A DNA stretch of 34,424 bases from CAZCZZ01 sp964503335. GTDB lineage: Bacteria > Verrucomicrobiota > Kiritimatiellia > CAIVKH01. A program made the translations under genes and the position numbers. The notes under the pieces are model-generated. The model had not been told where the DNA came from. It did no database searches and saw only the letters and a list, made by a program, of their open reading frames with translations. Below are positions 7,512-14,989 of the stretch, one piece after another; positions within the stretch are counted from its first letter, which is position 1; the number at the start of each line of letters is the position of its first letter. The stretch spans positions 1 through 34,424 of the forward strand of contig CAZCZZ010000044.1 of assembly GCA_964503335.1 (NCBI GenBank), read 5' to 3'.

Positions 7512-9269
7512 GTGATTACACCCGTCCCCATGCGCGTTGCGATCTGGTTAATGGCACTTGCCGCTCTTGCAGCAACGCTGCTCGGGATCGTTCCCATGCG
7601 CTATCTGGCATCCTTGCTGTCCGAAGACGGGCATCTCGCCGACGAACAGATTCGCCTCCTGAACACCTCACAACTCAGCTTGACCGCGCTACTGGCCCTC
7701 TCCCTGGCGCCGGGCATCTTCGATGGAATTTGGCGAAGCATGCGGGCATGCTGGAACTGGACGTTGGGATTGTCGCTCGCGCGTTTTGCTTCTGCGACAG
7801 CGATGCTCGCCGGCGTGGCGGGATATGCCGTCCAGGCATTCGTCTTCGACGGGATTCCCCACGTAACCGACGCGGTGAGCCAGCATTTTCAGGCCAAGAT
7901 CCTCGCCCTGGGTTTGTGGACTGCGCCCACGCCTCCCTGCCCCGAATTCTTCATCCAGTACAACGTAAACATGCTGGATGGAAGCCGCTGGTTCTCGAAG
8001 TATTTTCTCGGCCACTCGCTCTGGCTCGCCGCATGGATGAAAGTCGGCGCGGAGATTCTGGCGCTGCCCGTTGCACACGCGGTTGGCACAGCGTGTCTGG
8101 CCTACATCGGCGAAAAGGTCTCGGAGCGAACGGTCTCCAGACCCGCCACATTGCTCTTCGTCCTTTCCCCCCTCGCACTCCTCTTGAGCGGCTCCTTCAT
8201 GTCTCATACGACCTTCCTCATGTACGGCCTGCTGGCGGCGGCGCTGTGGATCCATGCGAACGCCAGGGAAGAAGCCGGCCGTTCGTCACACGCAGCATTT
8301 GCGGGCATGGGCATGGCGGCCGGACTGTGCATGATCACGAGGCCGCAGGATGCCCCCGCCCTGGCAATCCCTCTCCTGATGGTCTTCTATTTCCTCCGCG
8401 GAAGCGGGCTTCGCCGAACCATGGCAGGGCTTCCATCCATCATCCTCGGCGCGCTTCTTCCCCTCGCATTCCAGGCGGCCGGCAACAAGGCCATGCTGGG
8501 TTCCTTCCTCGGTTCAGGATATGACCTGGCATTGTTGAATCCCCTGTCTCCCAAGATGAGCCCCGCCATGGGCTTCATCGGGGGTTATACCGTCGCGGCG
8601 GCGATAGACCAGGGCCTCTGGACCCTGCTGCGCTTCAACAAAGTTCTTTTCGGCTGGCCTTCGTCGCTCGCTCCCCTGCTGTTCCTCGTGCTGGGTGGCC
8701 GACTGAATCGCGTCGAGGCAACGTGCCTGGTCGCGACGCTATGCGTCCCCGCCTGGTACTTCTTCTATTCGTACTACGGCCTGGAGTACGAGGCCCGCTA
8801 TTACTTCATGGCGCTGCCGTTTGTCGTGATTCTGGTGGCCAGCTCGCTCCGACGTGGTTTCGTCGCATTCCAAGCCGGACGAGGACCTGCGCCGAAGTCC
8901 GATACGGCTGCGGCCGTCCTTGCGATCCTTCTTGTCGTCTCAACCGTGCACGGGCTGGTCCACTATTGGCCACAATACATCTGGCCGCGCTATTCCGGGG
9001 CCTACGAAGGCGCGGACGCCGGACTCAGCAAGGCGGTCTCAGCGGCAGGGATTTCCAAGGCTGTGGTTCTCTACGGCAGTCCCGATCCACAGGATCTGCG
9101 GTACTCATCCGGCTTCGTCTTTAATGACCCGCTGCTGCGCGGCAACGTGATCTACGGCAGGAGCCTTGAGGGATCCGCCCTGGAGTGTCTCGCCCGCGCC
9201 TTTGAGGGGCGTACGGTTTTCAGGGCCGTTATCGGATCCGATGGTTCGTACTCCTTTCGCAAGGAGTAA
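7512..9269 (+). CDS. Polytopic membrane protein, probable GT-C/ArnT-like glycosyltransferase
   Basis: The protein is 585 residues from the GTG at 7512; an ATG at 7530 is equally possible, and neither has a clear ribosome site. There are roughly ten or more hydrophobic segments, starting at about 8-28. The first large external loop carries VTDAVSQHFQAKIL (118-131), with an acidic residue before an aromatic/basic helix, followed by SRWFSKYFLGHSLWLAA (158-174). That arrangement matches the Asp-bearing loop of PMT/ArnT-type GT-C enzymes, which use lipid-phosphate sugars outside the membrane. The C-terminal third is a soluble domain of about 130 residues. Residues 32-49 (LASLLSEDG then IR) resemble the N-terminus of the SGNH protein at 12024-13262. 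It lies next to a DPM1-like donor synthase. The fold call is good; the substrate is unknown. Confidence 0.75.
   Translation: MITPVPMRVAIWLMALAALAATLLGIVPMRYLASLLSEDGHLADEQIRLLNTSQLSLTALLALSLAPGIFDGIWRSMRACWNWTLGLSLARFASATAMLAGVAGYAVQAFVFDGIPHVTDAVSQHFQAKILALGLWTAPTPPCPEFFIQYNVNMLDGSRWFSKYFLGHSLWLAAWMKVGAEILALPVAHAVGTACLAYIGEKVSERTVSRPATLLFVLSPLALLLSGSFMSHTTFLMYGLLAAALWIHANAREEAGRSSHAAFAGMGMAAGLCMITRPQDAPALAIPLLMVFYFLRGSGLRRTMAGLPSIILGALLPLAFQAAGNKAMLGSFLGSGYDLALLNPLSPKMSPAMGFIGGYTVAAAIDQGLWTLLRFNKVLFGWPSSLAPLLFLVLGGRLNRVEATCLVATLCVPAWYFFYSYYGLEYEARYYFMALPFVVILVASSLRRGFVAFQAGRGPAPKSDTAAAVLAILLVVSTVHGLVHYWPQYIWPRYSGAYEGADAGLSKAVSAAGISKAVVLYGSPDPQDLRYSSGFVFNDPLLRGNVIYGRSLEGSALECLARAFEGRTVFRAVIGSDGSYSFRKE
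9250..9267. terminator. Perfect 7-bp stem-loop at the convergent gene ends
   Basis: ACTCCTT (9250-9256) and AAGGAGT (9261-9267) pair perfectly around a TCGC tetraloop, overlapping the stop of the plus-strand gene. Only eight bases separate the two convergent stop codons here. There is no following T tract, so termination is plausible but unproven. Confidence 0.35.
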
Positions 9270-9277
9270 CGCGCGAA

Positions 9278-9979
9278 TCACGCCCGACCTGGTTTTCGCG
9301 CAAGCACCATGTATTGGGCGCCCAGCGGCAGTGGCGTCATGATCCGTTCGAGCGAACGGAGTATCTTCAGGAATCGGGGAAAGACGAAAAGGAAATCCGT
9401 GCGTTCGATCTCAAATCCGGCGGCGCGCAGAAGCCGCTTCGCCCCGGTCGGGGAAATCTTGACCGCGTCGCGGTCGAACGGGATGCGCGCCATGACCCAC
9501 TGCGTTCCCGGATTCCATGGATTGTTCTCCCAGAACGCAAAGCATGCCCCGGGCTTCAGGCTGTCGTAGACATACGACAGGGCCTTCGGTCGCTCCGATG
9601 GCGGTATGTGATGAAACACGCCGTTGCAGAATGCCAGATCCACACTTTCGCCCGGCAACGGGGCCGCGATTGTTTCGAAGGCGACCCGTTCCGATCCGAA
9701 CTCCTGTCGCGCCACGTCAACCGAGCGACCGGACACATCGACGCCAAGCAGTCGCTTCGGGCCAAGGGACTCCAGCAGGTACGGCGTTGCCGTGCCCGTG
9801 CCGCAGCCATAGTCGAGAATGAGTCCGAGCGACGGCGGAGGTTCGCCAAGGCACTGCCGCAACCATTCCACGCGCGCCCTGGCAAAGTACTCCTTGCTTT
9901 CGCCTGAAACGGAAATGCCCTTTGCAAGAGCCTTCTCGTAGTCGTCGGCGTATTCGTCAAACTCGGAGGGCGACTGCAT
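9278..9979 (-). CDS. Class I SAM-dependent methyltransferase
   Basis: The protein has 233 residues. Motif I is LDYGCGTGT (55-63), the acidic ribose-binding end of strand 2 is GVDVS (79-83), and the post-motif region has FCNGVFHHIPPSER (about 117-130), typical of UbiE/Coq5-like methyltransferase_11/25 enzymes. No membrane segment or extra domain is present, so it is a cytoplasmic enzyme acting on a small molecule, a sugar or a lipid-linked sugar. The ATG lies six bases after the stop of the polyprenyl-sugar-synthase-like gene, and GAAGAAG at the end of that gene can serve as ribosome site. The two are almost certainly cotranscribed. O-methylation of a glycan residue is the simplest guess, but the substrate is not shown by the sequence. 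Confidence 0.88.
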   Translation of the reverse strand: MQSPSEFDEYADDYEKALAKGISVSGESKEYFARARVEWLRQCLGEPPPSLGLILDYGCGTGTATPYLLESLGPKRLLGVDVSGRSVDVARQEFGSERVAFETIAAPLPGESVDLAFCNGVFHHIPPSERPKALSYVYDSLKPGACFAFWENNPWNPGTQWVMARIPFDRDAVKISPTGAKRLLRAAGFEIERTDFLFVFPRFLKILRSLERIMTPLPLGAQYMVLARKPGRA

Positions 9980-9985
9980 CGTGGG

Positions 9986-11140
9986 CTACTTCTTCTTCAT
10001 GCCAAGGATGCTGACAAAGAAGCTCGAGAAGACGGTCTGGACACCCAAAGCCGTGAGCATGGCGCCCGGGATCACCCAACGCATGGTCCGCGCATAGTCC
10101 ATGGCCCCGAAATCGTTCAGCCGCCACAGATTGACCGCCCACAGCAGGAGCGCTGCCCCTGCGGCAGCTCCGGTGAATCCAAGGATGATGCCTCGCTCAA
10201 GGTTCAGCACCTTGAAAATCTTCATGAACCGCGAGTCAGGGGGAAGGAGCCCTTCATTGATTGCGTACGTCTTCGTGAAAATCGCGAACAGGATGGCCTG
10301 GTATCCGATCAGGATGGCGAGCGTGGAGAAAAGCAGTGTATGCGCGTCAAAGATCACACCCCGGATTTCAACCGCCGGCAGCGCCAGCACATACCCTATG
10401 AAGCCCAGCAGGATCAGGAGTATTCCGGGAACGAGGAAAAGCCAGCGGGGCGTATACATCAGGAAAAACCGCAGGGTGCGCCAGCCGTCGCGAAAGGTCT
10501 TCAGATGCGGCGGATGAGCGATACGTCCATCTTTGTGGAGCGTGATCGGCACCTCGGCCATCCTGCAGCGGTAGAGGCTGGACTTGATGATCATCTCCGT
10601 GGCGAACTCCATGCCCGTACAGCGCTGGTGAAGGCTTTCGTAGTGCGCCTTGGTAAAGCCGCGCATGCCGCAGTAGATGTCGTGGATCGGCGCGTGATAC
10701 CACCAGCGCGACAAGACCGAGAACATCGGGTTGCCGATCCATCGGTGCGACCAGGGCATCGCACCGGGCATGATGGTCCCCCCGCCCCACGGCAGACGAC
10801 AACCTTGGACGAGGTCATACCCTTCCCGGAGCTTGGCCACGAACTTCGGCGTCTCCAGGAAATCGTAACTGTCGTCGGCGTCCCCCATGATGACAAATTT
10901 TCCCTGGGCGGCCTGTATCCCGCCCATGAGTGCGCTGCCGTATCCCTTCGCCGCGACGTCTACAACGCGGGCGCCCTCTTTTCGCGCAAGGTCCTGCGAA
11001 CCATCCTTGCTGCCATTGTCGGCAACAATGACCTCGCCGTGAATCCCGGCATCCTTCAAGGCCTTGACCGCCTTCCGGACGCAGGTCACGACGGTGTCCG
11101 CCTCATTCAGGCAGGGCATGACGATGGAAACTTCAACCAT
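9986..11140 (-). CDS. GT2 glycosyltransferase with C-terminal membrane domain (polyprenyl-phosphate sugar synthase-like)
   Basis: The start is the ATG at 11140, preceded by a strong AAGGAAGG ribosome site, giving 384 residues. The GT-A domain shows VSIVMPCLNEADT (4-16), ADNGSKDGS (40-48), AAKGYGSALMGG (63-74) and MGDADDSYDF (87-96). This is the signature of the dolichyl-phosphate-glucose/mannose synthase branch. After about residue 230 come roughly four membrane segments (about 234-257, 270-290, 325-345 and 360-378), so the enzyme is anchored in the inner membrane. It would load a sugar on undecaprenyl phosphate for GT-C enzymes. Its ATG overlaps the stop of the small upstream gene by eight bases, which points to translational coupling. 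Confidence 0.88.
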   Translation of the reverse strand: MVEVSIVMPCLNEADTVVTCVRKAVKALKDAGIHGEVIVADNGSKDGSQDLARKEGARVVDVAAKGYGSALMGGIQAAQGKFVIMGDADDSYDFLETPKFVAKLREGYDLVQGCRLPWGGGTIMPGAMPWSHRWIGNPMFSVLSRWWYHAPIHDIYCGMRGFTKAHYESLHQRCTGMEFATEMIIKSSLYRCRMAEVPITLHKDGRIAHPPHLKTFRDGWRTLRFFLMYTPRWLFLVPGILLILLGFIGYVLALPAVEIRGVIFDAHTLLFSTLAILIGYQAILFAIFTKTYAINEGLLPPDSRFMKIFKVLNLERGIILGFTGAAAGAALLLWAVNLWRLNDFGAMDYARTMRWVIPGAMLTALGVQTVFSSFFVSILGMKKK

Positions 11141-11333
11141 GCTTCGCCTTCCTTGTGCGCTGGATGGGCAACGCAGCTTTGAGCGTGAACAATCGGGCCT
11201 CGTCAAGCCACGAGAGACGCTGAAGCGGAGTCAGACGTCCGAATTGGACGAGTTGCTCATCGGGCACATCATACGGTGCCGACCGATCCAGGTCGTCACT
11301 CGGAGCTTTCAGGATTGTCCACTCACGTTTCAT
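11133..11333 (-). CDS. Small 66-residue protein paired with a nucleotidyltransferase
   Basis: The ATG at 11333 lies inside the end of the nucleotidyltransferase gene (11-base overlap), and the stop overlaps the next gene's ATG by eight bases, so it is sandwiched by translational coupling. The 66-residue product has no signal or membrane segment and ends in a basic tail. Its middle, RLTPLQRLSWLDEARLF (33-49), fits a pattern I recall from tiny proteins encoded beside MNT/AbiEii-like nucleotidyltransferases: a Pro followed by RLxWLxEA. That is recollection, not a search result. It could be an antitoxin or a partner subunit. The DNA of this gene also supplies the ribosome site of the following glycosyltransferase. 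Confidence 0.65.
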   Translation of the reverse strand: MKREWTILKAPSDDLDRSAPYDVPDEQLVQFGRLTPLQRLSWLDEARLFTLKAALPIQRTRKAKHG

Positions 11334-11811
11334 GTTGAATCCGTCGCAGATGATTCAGATCACTCAAATCCTTTGCCCTTCCAGCCGCTCGCTTCATCGC
11401 CATCAGATCGTCTATGCCGATTAGCGGTAGACTCACTCCGTCAACGTCCGTGGTGCGTCTTCGAGCATACAACTCACCAAATGGGCCAGGCAGGTCAAAA
11501 AGGATATCCACCGCAGGTGTTTCAGGGTCGAGACCGACAAGCCCGAATGCGATCAGATTCTTCTCCCGCTTAAGCCTCGTGCGAACGACAGGATCATAGA
11601 TGTCCTTCCAGCCAACAGGCACGCGAGTCTGCAATCTCAATCGTTGCAGAACCGCGGGCCACAGGTGTGCCTGATCAGGATCCGGATCCACAGCAATGTC
11701 GACGTCCATCGTGAGCCGCACGACCCCATACAGGTTCACCGCCACCCCGCCCACGACAAGGTACCGTAAGCCTTCTTCGTTCAGAGTCTTGAAAAGGTCG
11801 AGATAGAACAT
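11323..11811 (-). CDS. Nucleotidyltransferase of the MNT/AbiEii-like superfamily
   Basis: From the ATG at 11811 the protein has 162 residues; a GTG at 11847 would add twelve. The N-terminus runs directly into LRYLVVGGVAVNLYGV and then LTMDVDIAVDPD, which is the GG(x)nDxD signature of pol-beta-fold nucleotidyltransferases. The third acidic residue is in the strand VDILFDLPG. The C-terminal helix LMAMKRAAGRAKDLSDLNHL is typical of the AbiEii/DUF6036-type group, where K-x(6)-R-x-K-D-x-x-D is conserved. Relatives act as toxins, RNA/protein nucleotidylating enzymes or partners of HEPN proteins. This copy is catalytically intact by eye. It is the first gene of a four-gene minus-strand run with a small protein, a glycosyltransferase and a methyltransferase. 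Confidence 0.82.
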   Translation of the reverse strand: MFYLDLFKTLNEEGLRYLVVGGVAVNLYGVVRLTMDVDIAVDPDPDQAHLWPAVLQRLRLQTRVPVGWKDIYDPVVRTRLKREKNLIAFGLVGLDPETPAVDILFDLPGPFGELYARRRTTDVDGVSLPLIGIDDLMAMKRAAGRAKDLSDLNHLRRIQHET

Positions 11812-11900
11812 ATACAGCGACTCGTTCGGGCCGTTGCGCTTATACACCGCGTCAACAGCTCAAGCAAAGCCACAATCGGGCAAGGGGGCGGTTTGAATCC

Positions 11901-11968
11901 GTCCCTTCACCCGGTAGGGACGCGACTCCGCTCGCGTCCGCTCTTCGGCCCGGACCGGAGTCCGGGCC
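11901..11968. repeat. Cluster of perfect hairpins (REP-like) downstream of the SGNH gene
   Basis: Three stems lie in 68 bases. GTCCCT/AGGGAC pairs at 11901-11906 with 11916-11921. GGACGCGA/TCGCGTCC pairs perfectly at 11918-11925 with 11932-11939 around CTCCGC. GGCCCGGAC/GTCCGGGCC pairs perfectly at 11947-11955 with 11960-11968 around CGGA. The first two compete for the same bases. The cluster sits between the stop of the 12024-13262 gene and the nucleotidyltransferase start, so it may terminate or stabilise the upstream transcript. There is no T tract on either side. It looks like a dispersed palindromic repeat unit rather than a single-use terminator. Confidence 0.65.
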
Positions 11969-12023
11969 CTTCCAAAACCGCTTGACTCTTCAAGATGACG
12001 CACTACCCACAATCGCAACGCAA

Positions 12024-13262
12024 TTAGCGCGCGTGAAGTGATTTCAGTTCTGCGGCCATGACGCCGGCGAACTTCTTGCTGCCCTCGACAGAAAAATGGC
12101 CCTGGTCAATGAAGTCTGCCTCGTCCCAGGTTTGTGTCAGGATGGCGCCCGCAAAGCGGACCTCATTCGCCGCAGCCGCCTCGCGCATGGCCTCGTTGTA
12201 CCGCGACATGACATCCTGGAGTTCCGAATCCTTCACATAAGGCATCCATCCGTACGACGCATAGTTCGTCAGCATGGTGTAGTTCAGCACCTGCGGAATG
12301 AAGACCGGCTCAATGTTTTGCGACCGGCATACGGCGGCAAGCGAGCCCAGGTTGCGCCGGTACAGGACCAGCGCACGATCCATATTGTCGTCCGACCTCT
12401 CCGCTTGGACCTTGATCGTGTCCGGCGGCGTCTTCATCAGCCAGCCCGCTTTTTGGAAAGCCCTGACTACAAGCCGCATCAGCGCGAAATCAGGGCCCGT
12501 CCAGACGCGGGGAAGACTCAGCGCGTCATAGAGTTGTTTGCCGTGGTAGTCGGAGTAGTCCTGCGCCAGATCCTTCACACCCAGGGATCGGGCATCATTC
12601 CACCCGCAGTAGATAAGGGCGACGTCCGGTGCCAGATCACGGAGACGCAGCGCCGCCATGACGACATGCTCAACACTGCTGTGTCCCGGGGTTCCCAGGT
12701 TGGCAACCTCCCAGCTCTCACCAAGACCGACCGCAAGCTGCTCAGGCCATGTATCGCCCTCGCCAAGCCCCGTGCAGTACGTTGAAGAGCCGCCTAGCGT
12801 GACGACGCGACGTTTGCCCTCCGCTTTCGATGCGGGCAGGATTGGTCCGCGATAGCCGTCCGCATTGTGCACGATATGGACATCGCGTCGGACCACATCG
12901 ACTCCGGGCTTCGGGAGGCCGACAAGGTACGGGTGCTGCACCATCATCGCAGGCAGCGACGACTGATCCCAGAAATGCCACCCGTGCCGACTCATGCGGA
13001 ACAACAAGGCACAGACACCTTCCAAGAGACCCAGAAGAACCAGCACATAAAGAGCGACACCGAATCGCCGCCGGGCATTGCCCGCAGGCACGAGGCATAC
13101 GAAGGCCGTCAAGAGCAGTCCGATCCGGAAGAACGTGATATAGGCCCGGATGGCGTTGCTCTCGATGTTCCCGTCTGAACTCAGCAACCTCGCCACATGA
13201 TGCTGAGTGGCCAGCACTGACAGGCCCAGCAGCAAGAGACCCACGATATGTCGCATCTTCAT
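12024..13262 (-). CDS. Membrane-anchored SGNH/GDSL-type hydrolase
   Basis: The 412-residue protein begins with three hydrophobic segments (about 5-22, 42-60 and 66-88) followed by an extracytoplasmic SGNH domain. Block I is TLGGSSTYCTG (155-165) with the nucleophile Ser in GSS. The oxyanion Gly block is LGTPGHSS (189-196), block III is YCGWNDAR (218-225) with Asn, and block V is DQGHFSVEG (386-394) with the catalytic Asp and His. The tetrad is therefore intact. Such enzymes are esterases or O-acetyltransferase partners acting on polysaccharides. The first 50 residues share an ARLLSSDG...IR motif with the GT-C-like protein at 7512-9269. It is the last of three linked genes, starting eight bases after the GT-C gene's stop. 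The acyl substrate is unknown. Confidence 0.83.
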   Translation of the reverse strand: MKMRHIVGLLLLGLSVLATQHHVARLLSSDGNIESNAIRAYITFFRIGLLLTAFVCLVPAGNARRRFGVALYVLVLLGLLEGVCALLFRMSRHGWHFWDQSSLPAMMVQHPYLVGLPKPGVDVVRRDVHIVHNADGYRGPILPASKAEGKRRVVTLGGSSTYCTGLGEGDTWPEQLAVGLGESWEVANLGTPGHSSVEHVVMAALRLRDLAPDVALIYCGWNDARSLGVKDLAQDYSDYHGKQLYDALSLPRVWTGPDFALMRLVVRAFQKAGWLMKTPPDTIKVQAERSDDNMDRALVLYRRNLGSLAAVCRSQNIEPVFIPQVLNYTMLTNYASYGWMPYVKDSELQDVMSRYNEAMREAAAANEVRFAGAILTQTWDEADFIDQGHFSVEGSKKFAGVMAAELKSLHAR

Positions 13263-13270
13263 TGCATCAC

Positions 13271-14989
13271 CTACTCCGCCCCGGCGCCAGCCTGCGGAGC
13301 GAGCACGGCTGCATCGCCCGCTTCGAAAACGGCTACGAACCCTGCTGCCTTTGCCATGGTCTCCAACGCCCGTTCATCATGCTGCCTGAACGCGGGAACC
13401 CCGACAAGATCACCGCTGAGCAATACGTAGCCGGGGAATCCAGCCAGCGATGCTCCCGTATCCATTGGCGCCGGCATCACCATCCTATCGGCAAGAATCG
13501 TGGCGAGGCGTGGAAAGGAGGAAAGGATCCTGGCGTTCTCAGGCGTCTGAGTCCGGAGCCACTCCGCGCACTGCTCGAGACCGGTCATGTTCTTTGCGCG
13601 AAGCGCCTCGCCCGTTTGCTGACTCTTCCATCGATGAAAGAGAAGCATTCCGCTATGCGCGAAGTTCAAGGCCGGAAGCGCGATCATGAGAGCGCACACA
13701 ATGGGTCCCATCCGAAGCGGCCGGACAGACTGAACAATGCAGAGGCAATACAGGACCGCACAGACGACGAACTGGGCCGCCTGGTATCGTTCCTCCAAGG
13801 ACTCGCCGGGAACGAAATCCGCCCCTGTGCGCCATGTGATCGTCAACCCCATCAGCCCCGTGAGCAGGAACAGCAAACGCTGTCCCGGTCTTCCGTCACC
13901 AAGGAACGCTGCGCCCTCGACGGCAAAGAGGTAGAGCAGCGGGCCGACGACGTAGAGATATCGAGGATAGCTCGTGACCCACGATGTCAGACTGAAAACG
14001 ACGAGAGACACCGCCAGGTATAAGGCCAGCGGAGACGAACGATGTCGGCTCATGTGCACACACGCACCGGTCACCACGCAGAACGCGAGAAGCATGGCGA
14101 GAGGTCCAAAGTTATCGCCAGGCCGGGCCGCGGACGCAAGGTACTCGCCGACTTCATGAACGAGATGGAGGCATCGACCGCCCCACGTCGCCGTCGCATC
14201 GGTAACGCCTTCGCCGGGATTTGCTGCGACCAACGTTCCCTCGCCGGTTGACAACCCGAGGAACCGCGCAGCCCACAGGAAATAGGACTCGCGGGCATCC
14301 GGATTCATGACCGCTGCGCGCACTTCCCAGAAGAGGAAGAATCCCCCGCCGGCGATCGCGGACGCAACAGCAAGTTTGAAGCCGGATCGTTTGTCGTTCA
14401 GCAAGGCATGGAGTACGCCGGCCAGGAAGAGCGCGGCGGTCAAGGCCACTGCGCCCGATCGGGTCATCGCGGACAAGAGAAGACCCACCGCGACCCCTGC
14501 AGGCCAGTATCGCCACCTCGAATCTCCATTCAACCCCCGCCACGCGCACCCGAGCGCGAAGAAGCTACCAAGCAGGAACAGCGGCTCGGAAATAAGATAC
14601 CGGGTCGAAAAACTCCAACTGTAGTACGAGCCCAATGCAAGCCAGCCCGCGAGTTTCCCAGGGGTTCCGAACGATCGACGTATCCATGTCGCGGCGATGA
14701 CACACGCCAGCGATCCGCAGAGCGCGTTCAGCATGTACATCCACGCCCACCCCCGGGGATCAAGGCGATGGATGATCGAAAGGAGCAACGGATACGCCGG
14801 TGGATACAGCGTGTGCGTAACGCCCTCCATGGTGTAGCCGTCTCCCGCGGCGAGCGATCGGGCCAGTCCCACATAGTCCAATTCGTCGAAGCTCTCAAAC
14901 TGCCAGCTCTGCGGCGACGTCAGGAGATACACGACGACAAGGGCGACGCACGCAATTCTCCAGACGACCTCCCCGCGTGAAGCGTTCAT
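13271..14989 (-). CDS. GT-C family glycosyltransferase (PMT/ArnT-like membrane protein)
   Basis: The protein has 572 residues and about eleven or twelve membrane segments, the first at about 10-25. The first extracytoplasmic loop has ESFDELDYVGLARSLAAGDG (32-51), then LYPPAYPLLLSI (61-72). This is the classical GT-C pattern with a D/E-x-D-like pair and a YPPxYP motif, as in ArnT, PMT and many bacterial GT39/GT83 proteins. A short soluble C-terminal domain follows after about residue 480. The enzyme should move a sugar from a polyprenyl-phosphate donor to a glycan, lipid or protein outside the inner membrane. The start ATG overlaps the stop of the upstream GT4 gene by four bases, and an SGNH hydrolase follows eight bases after the stop. 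Confidence 0.85.
   Translation of the reverse strand: MNASRGEVVWRIACVALVVVYLLTSPQSWQFESFDELDYVGLARSLAAGDGYTMEGVTHTLYPPAYPLLLSIIHRLDPRGWAWMYMLNALCGSLACVIAATWIRRSFGTPGKLAGWLALGSYYSWSFSTRYLISEPLFLLGSFFALGCAWRGLNGDSRWRYWPAGVAVGLLLSAMTRSGAVALTAALFLAGVLHALLNDKRSGFKLAVASAIAGGGFFLFWEVRAAVMNPDARESYFLWAARFLGLSTGEGTLVAANPGEGVTDATATWGGRCLHLVHEVGEYLASAARPGDNFGPLAMLLAFCVVTGACVHMSRHRSSPLALYLAVSLVVFSLTSWVTSYPRYLYVVGPLLYLFAVEGAAFLGDGRPGQRLLFLLTGLMGLTITWRTGADFVPGESLEERYQAAQFVVCAVLYCLCIVQSVRPLRMGPIVCALMIALPALNFAHSGMLLFHRWKSQQTGEALRAKNMTGLEQCAEWLRTQTPENARILSSFPRLATILADRMVMPAPMDTGASLAGFPGYVLLSGDLVGVPAFRQHDERALETMAKAAGFVAVFEAGDAAVLAPQAGAGAE

Noticed and set aside
7451..8524. A 357-codon plus-strand open frame in another phase
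   Set aside because: It overlaps the GT-C-like membrane protein gene, whose hydrophobic segments and Asp loop are convincing. The alternative frame reads as Arg/Pro-rich noise.
11133..11811. Calling the nucleotidyltransferase pair a defence island
   Set aside because: No other defence gene, mobile element or restriction gene is nearby. The toxin-antitoxin idea remains a possibility only.
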